A DNA stretch of 15,158 bases, from contig JAEYTI010000067.1 of the NCBI GenBank assembly GCA_023434145.1, forward strand, positions 1-15,158, given 5' to 3'. Position 1 is the first letter of the stretch, and each line of letters begins with the position of its first letter. The DNA is from Chloroflexota bacterium (GTDB taxonomy: Bacteria > Chloroflexota > Anaerolineae > Anaerolineales > Anaerolineaceae). The translations under genes and the position numbers were made by a program. Shown here in pieces: positions 12,117 through 15,158 of this stretch. The notes under the pieces are model-generated. The model did not search any database, had not been told where the DNA came from, and was given only the letters and a program-made list of their open reading frames with translations.

Positions 12117-13217
12117 ATGTTGTCTGAGAATGACCTGCGGGAACTGCTGGACTTCAACTCCACAGCACCGGTGATCAGCATTTACCTGAATACCGATCCT
12201 TCACTTGGGAACGCGGACACGCATAAACGCCAACTGCGCAGCATGATCAAGGAGATCAACCTGACCGATGACGTTACGGCAATCGAAAAGTTCTTCAGCC
12301 ACGAATATAACTGGTCTGGACGGGGCGTCGCCGTCTTTTCGTGCAGCCCCGAAAACTATTTCCGCGCCTACCCGCTTGCAGTTCCTGTACGCAACCTTGT
12401 TCACATTAGCGATCGACCGAGTGTAAAGCCCCTCGCCAACCTGCTCGACAACTACGGCGGTTATGGGGTGGTCCTTGTCGATAAGCAAGGCGCTCGTTTA
12501 TTCTCCTTCCATATGGGCGATCTGCGCGAACAGGAGGGCGTGCTGGGTGAGTCAGTCAAACGTGCCAAACACGGCACGGGGGGCTCGTCGGTGCCCGGAC
12601 GGCGCGGATCCAATCTGACAACTCGCTCGGTGGATGAAGTGGTGGACCGCAACATGAAAGATGCGGCCGACTTCACCGTCCAGTTCTTCGAAGAGAATCA
12701 CGTCCGCCGCGTGCTGATTGGCGGCACGGACGAAAATGTAAAAGCGTTCTGCCACGTGCTGCCCAAAGCCTGGCAGAGCCTGGTGATGGGTACCTTCCAC
12801 ATGAGCATGACAGCCGCGAAAGATGAAGTGCGCAGCCGCGCGCTCGAGTTAGGAATCGAGGCTGAGTCGGAACGTGAAACACGCATGATCGACCGGATGG
12901 TAACCATGGCCAAGAAAGGCACCGGCGCGGTGGTGGGGCTGGAAGAGACGCTCCAGGTCGTCACGCAGGGCCGCGTGCAGACACTGATCATCAGTGACGG
13001 CTTCCGCAAAAATGCCTTCCGCTGCAAAAACACCGGCACGCTGACCACCAAGCCCGAGGAGGTGTGCGGCGGCGAGGATGACGTTGAAAAAGTCTATGAC
13101 GTTGTGGACCTCGCCGTCAACCAGGTGATGCGCGGCGGCGGTGATGTTGAGGTGATCGTCTCGCAGAAAGAGGCGATGGATGCAGCCGGCAGCATCGGCG
13201 CCATCCTCCGCTACTAG
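12117..13217 (+). CDS. Bacterial eRF1-like (baeRF family) protein
   Basis: 366 residues resembling the bacterial relatives of archaeal/eukaryotic release factor 1 and Vms1. The order fits: an N-terminal alpha/beta domain (1-115, ISIYLNTD...), a central RNase H-like domain starting at GVVLVDKQGARLFSF (117-131) with a Gly-rich exposed loop at 153-165 (GTGGSSVPGRRGS) and a long following helix, and a C-terminal L7Ae-like domain (about 255-366, GTGAVVGLEETLQVV). The loop sits where eRF1 carries GGQ, but no Gln is seen, so peptidyl-tRNA hydrolysis of the classic kind is doubtful. Cys303 and Cys317 may be remnants of the domain-3 zinc ribbon. The family is predicted to act on stalled ribosomes or tRNA. 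ATG 12117 follows a perfect AAGGAGG (12105-12111) by 5 bases. It lies behind cbpA and htrA. Confidence 0.82.
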   Translation: MLSENDLRELLDFNSTAPVISIYLNTDPSLGNADTHKRQLRSMIKEINLTDDVTAIEKFFSHEYNWSGRGVAVFSCSPENYFRAYPLAVPVRNLVHISDRPSVKPLANLLDNYGGYGVVLVDKQGARLFSFHMGDLREQEGVLGESVKRAKHGTGGSSVPGRRGSNLTTRSVDEVVDRNMKDAADFTVQFFEENHVRRVLIGGTDENVKAFCHVLPKAWQSLVMGTFHMSMTAAKDEVRSRALELGIEAESERETRMIDRMVTMAKKGTGAVVGLEETLQVVTQGRVQTLIISDGFRKNAFRCKNTGTLTTKPEEVCGGEDDVEKVYDVVDLAVNQVMRGGGDVEVIVSQKEAMDAAGSIGAILRY

Positions 13218-13225
13218 ACTTTAAC

Positions 13226-13266
13226 GCGAAAGGTGGGGTGATTGATCACCCTACCTTTCGCTGTTT
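13226..13266 (+). terminator. Intrinsic terminator after the baeRF-like gene
   Basis: Arms 13226-13241 and 13246-13261 form a 16-bp stem (one G-T pair) with a 4-base loop, followed by TGTTTTC. It begins 9 bp after the stop codon. Confidence 0.85.
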
Positions 13267-13291
13267 TCAACAAAAAATCCATTGTATGGGT

Positions 13292-13328
13292 TGTTGAGTG
13301 GGGCGAACTGTGTTCGCCCCACTCAACA
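13292..13328. terminator. Perfect 17-bp hairpin between convergent genes
   Basis: TGTTGAGTGGGGCGAAC (13292-13308) pairs perfectly with 13312-13328 around a 3-base loop. It lies 9 bp past the stop codon of the minus-strand coiled-coil gene and probably ends its transcript. There is no T-tract directly after it on either strand. Confidence 0.65.
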
Positions 13329-13336
13329 TGATTGAC

Positions 13337-14050
13337 CTATTGCAGAACGTTTTTCTCGGCCAGGTCCAGCTCGGTTTGCAGGCGGTCGAGATCTAGCGCG
13401 GCGAGTTCTGGGTCGCGGGGAATATCGTTTTTTGCCAGCATATACAACGCCTGAAGCGTCTCCAATTGGCCCGGGTCGCGCTCCTGGAGCGTAGGCAGCA
13501 CCTCTTGAAGCTGTGCTTCAGATTCGGTCAGCGCTTGCAGCGCGGCTTCCTGGTCTTCCTCTGCAAGCGCCATGCGAGCGCGGGTCAAATCGTTCATCGC
13601 GCGCAGCACTGCCACGCGTGCGACCTCTACCTCCAGCATCTCGCTGGCCGACTCTGCCCTACCGTTGGCAAGTTCCAGGTCGCTCTGCGCCTGCTGGAGA
13701 CCCTGCTCGGCAGTCTCAAGCTGCTGCACAGCCGTATCTCTTTCTGCTCGCGCGGCATTGAGCTGGTCGATCACCGGGCGATAGAGGAAATAGTAGACCG
13801 TTAGTGCCCCCAGGCCAAAAACAACGGCGAGCAGCAGTAATGTGCGCAGCGCGGAACGCATGAACCGCCCAAATCGCGACTCCTGCCGCTCGGCAGGAGT
13901 TTCTTCAACAACTGGGGCGACATCAGGATCACGCGCAACGCCATCCTCAATGACTACTGGTTCTTCAGAAACCGGGGTAGGCTCGGTGGTTATGGGTTCA
14001 TCATCGGGGCGAGGATCATCTCGCCTGGCATCTGGATTGGTTTGGGTCAT
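13337..14050 (-). CDS. Single-pass membrane protein with acidic N-terminus and coiled coil
   Basis: No family recognised. The 237 residues comprise a disordered, acidic and Pro-rich N-terminal part (1-58), a short basic stretch (RFGRFMRSALR, 59-69), one transmembrane helix (about 70-90), and a long heptad-rich, Ala/Glu/Gln-rich helical region (92-190) followed by another helical segment (195-237). By the positive-inside rule the acidic tail is cytoplasmic and the coiled coil outside. The coiled coil suggests self-association or a scaffold. ATG 14050 has AGGAG (14056-14060) 5 bases upstream. The gene lies 121 bp downstream of a membrane-anchored SDH_sah-type protease gene on the same strand, with a large hairpin between them, so the two may be transcribed separately. 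Composition matches its neighbours and nothing suggests transfer. Confidence 0.8.
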   Translation of the reverse strand: MTQTNPDARRDDPRPDDEPITTEPTPVSEEPVVIEDGVARDPDVAPVVEETPAERQESRFGRFMRSALRTLLLLAVVFGLGALTVYYFLYRPVIDQLNAARAERDTAVQQLETAEQGLQQAQSDLELANGRAESASEMLEVEVARVAVLRAMNDLTRARMALAEEDQEAALQALTESEAQLQEVLPTLQERDPGQLETLQALYMLAKNDIPRDPELAALDLDRLQTELDLAEKNVLQ

Positions 14051-14101
14051 TCTGACTCCTACTTATCTTCCATCATAACGGTTCTGTCTCGGCGATTTTT
14101 T

Positions 14102-14148
14102 GGTTGTATTGTGAGGGGGTTGTGCAACACCCCCCTCACAATACAACC
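14102..14148. terminator. 18-bp perfect hairpin between protease and coiled-coil genes
   Basis: GGTTGTATTGTGAGGGGG (14102-14119) pairs perfectly with 14131-14148; the 11-base interior can pair partly, and the outer flanks (GATTTTTT / GAAAATC) extend the stem with a bulge. Read from the upstream minus-strand gene it ends in A's, not T's, so it is an atypical terminator or a processing/stability element. Confidence 0.55.
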
Positions 14149-14171
14149 GAAAATCTGGACCATCTGAGCAT

Positions 14172-15029
14172 CTACCTTCCATCATCTGAAGGACGGGTTC
14201 GCGGCGGTTCGGGCGGGCGCACAGGGTAAGGTACCGGCACATATTCCACTGAGGGGCGGCGCGATTGTGCCTGGGGATATAGATTCATCAAGTCGTAAAT
14301 TTCACGCGGTATTCCGGTGGAGATGTTCAGACCCAGCTCGCGCGCCTCTTCCACGCCGATCGGATAGTCGTGTGTCCAGCGTCCGGAGGCCAGCTCTTCT
14401 GCCAGCCGGTTCGCCTGCTCAGGCGTGTAGGTGAACGCTGCCAGCCGCCGAACTGTTTCCTGCACCTGCCGGATGGCCTTGCGCGAGATATCGGCCAGAA
14501 TGAGTGTCTGGTCGTCGATCTCGCTGGGCGGTTTCTGGTTGAGCACCGAGAGGATTGAAACTGCCGGGTACTGCCCCAACTGCGGATCCACCGGCCCCAA
14601 TACAGCGTTCTCATCCATCACCACTTCGTCGGCGGCAAGGGCAATCAGCGTGCCACCCGACATGGCGTAGTGTGGCACGAAAACAGTCACCTTGCCGGGG
14701 TGGCGCGTGAGCGCGTTGGCGATCTGCTCAGAGGCCAGCACCAGCCCGCCCGGCGTGTGTAAGATCAGGTCGATCGGCACCTGATCTTCGGTCAGCTTGA
14801 TGGCGCGCAGCACCTGCTCCGAATCCTGAATATCGATGTAGCGAGCCAGCGGAATGCCGAGGATGGAGACACTTTCCTGCCGGTGAATCAGCGCGATCAC
14901 CCTCGATTTGCGTTTGTCTTCCAGGGCACGGAAAATGCGGAAGCGCGCGGAATTCACCATGCGGCGTTGAATCACCGGGATGATTGCGGCGATCAGGAAC
15001 AGTATCCAAACGATATTGAGAAACTCCAT
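14172..15029 (-). CDS. Membrane-anchored ClpP-fold protease, SDH_sah (serine dehydrogenase proteinase) family
   Basis: 285 residues. An N-terminal membrane helix (about 2-20, FLNIVWILFLIAAIIPV) is followed by a ClpP/SppA-type crotonase-fold domain. It shows DLILHTPGGLVLAS (about 87-100), which forms the oxyanion side, then HYAMSGGTLIALAADE with the probable nucleophile Ser124, and ENAVLGPVDPQLG, a typical SDH_sah signature. The last 40 residues are Pro/Arg-rich and probably disordered. Members are thought to degrade membrane or membrane-proximal proteins. The start is ATG 15029, with AGGAGG (15034-15039) 4 bases upstream; the frame is open to 15095, but that start lies within the promoter region. 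An extended -10 promoter and a leader inverted repeat precede it. The coiled-coil membrane protein downstream could be a partner or substrate, which is speculation. Confidence 0.9.
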   Translation of the reverse strand: MEFLNIVWILFLIAAIIPVIQRRMVNSARFRIFRALEDKRKSRVIALIHRQESVSILGIPLARYIDIQDSEQVLRAIKLTEDQVPIDLILHTPGGLVLASEQIANALTRHPGKVTVFVPHYAMSGGTLIALAADEVVMDENAVLGPVDPQLGQYPAVSILSVLNQKPPSEIDDQTLILADISRKAIRQVQETVRRLAAFTYTPEQANRLAEELASGRWTHDYPIGVEEARELGLNISTGIPREIYDLMNLYPQAQSRRPSVEYVPVPYPVRPPEPPRTRPSDDGR

Positions 15030-15045
15030 TACCCCTCCTGCTATG

Positions 15046-15084
15046 CATTCTGCGTCCCAAGAACCGGATATCAGGCGCAGAATG
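15046..15084. repeat. 9-bp inverted repeat in the protease leader
   Basis: CATTCTGCG (15046-15054) and CGCAGAATG (15076-15084) are perfect complements 21 bp apart. On the minus strand they lie between the predicted transcription start and the ribosome site, so an mRNA hairpin just upstream of the Shine-Dalgarno sequence is possible, as is a regulator site. Confidence 0.4.
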
Positions 15085-15095
15085 TCGATAATCAT

Positions 15096-15104
15096 AGTAT
15101 AGCA
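15096..15104 (-). promoter_or_regulatory. Extended -10 promoter candidate of the SDH_sah-type protease
   Basis: On the minus strand TGC precedes TATACT (15096-15101), an extended -10 element; no good -35 is seen. Predicted start is near 15089, about 60 bases before ATG 15029. Bases 15107-15158 show nothing further that I can assign. Confidence 0.45.
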
Positions 15105-15158
15105 GGAACGAACAAGCCTGGAGGCTCTTTGGGTGTTGCCGTGGGTTTTTTGGAAAAA

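Noticed and set aside
1..15158. CRISPR array, insertion sequence, integrase, tRNA or rRNA
   Set aside because: I saw no regularly spaced repeats, no transposase or integrase sequence, and no tRNA- or rRNA-like stretch on either strand.

Overview
The window is a 15.2 kb piece of a bacterial chromosome of moderately high GC, densely coding, with long intergenic hairpins. The gene content suggests a Chloroflexota (Anaerolineae-like) genome: GAF-rich sensor kinases, a bacterial eRF1-like (baeRF) protein, an NAPRTase-fold enzyme and a membrane-anchored SDH_sah protease. This placement is inferred from protein style only; there is no rRNA, tRNA or other marker to prove it.

Layout. (1) 1-2965, plus strand: the 3' end of dnaK, a 207-bp spacer holding three consecutive inverted repeats, then dnaJ overlapping prmA by 8 bp, closed by a strong bidirectional terminator. 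(2) 3044-9131, minus strand, listed in transcription order: a degenerate receiver-GAF-kinase-like protein, an intact GAF-PAS histidine kinase with a degenerate receiver, a cytochrome b5-like heme protein 3 bp behind the kinase, a nicotinate phosphoribosyltransferase-family enzyme and a GyrI-like ligand-binding protein. The last two have good sigma70-type promoters, each with a palindrome at the predicted start of transcription. (3) 9239-13217, plus strand: a small unknown membrane protein, a CbpA-type DnaJ (possibly leaderless), a lipoprotein HtrA-like serine protease and a baeRF-like protein. (4) 13337-15029, minus strand: a single-pass coiled-coil protein and a membrane-anchored ClpP-fold protease. 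No gene-free stretch exceeds about 210 bases, and I saw no RNA genes, mobile elements or CRISPR.

How it fits together. Both ends carry protein quality-control genes: DnaK/DnaJ with the L11 methyltransferase on the left; CbpA, HtrA, an eRF1-like ribosome-associated candidate and an SDH_sah protease on the right. Between them lies a signalling block. One of its proteins keeps an intact kinase core but has lost the receiver phospho-Asp. Its neighbour keeps a receiver Asp but has lost the kinase catalytic residues. This complementary decay, with a heme-type protein tightly behind the active kinase, is the most unusual feature of the window.
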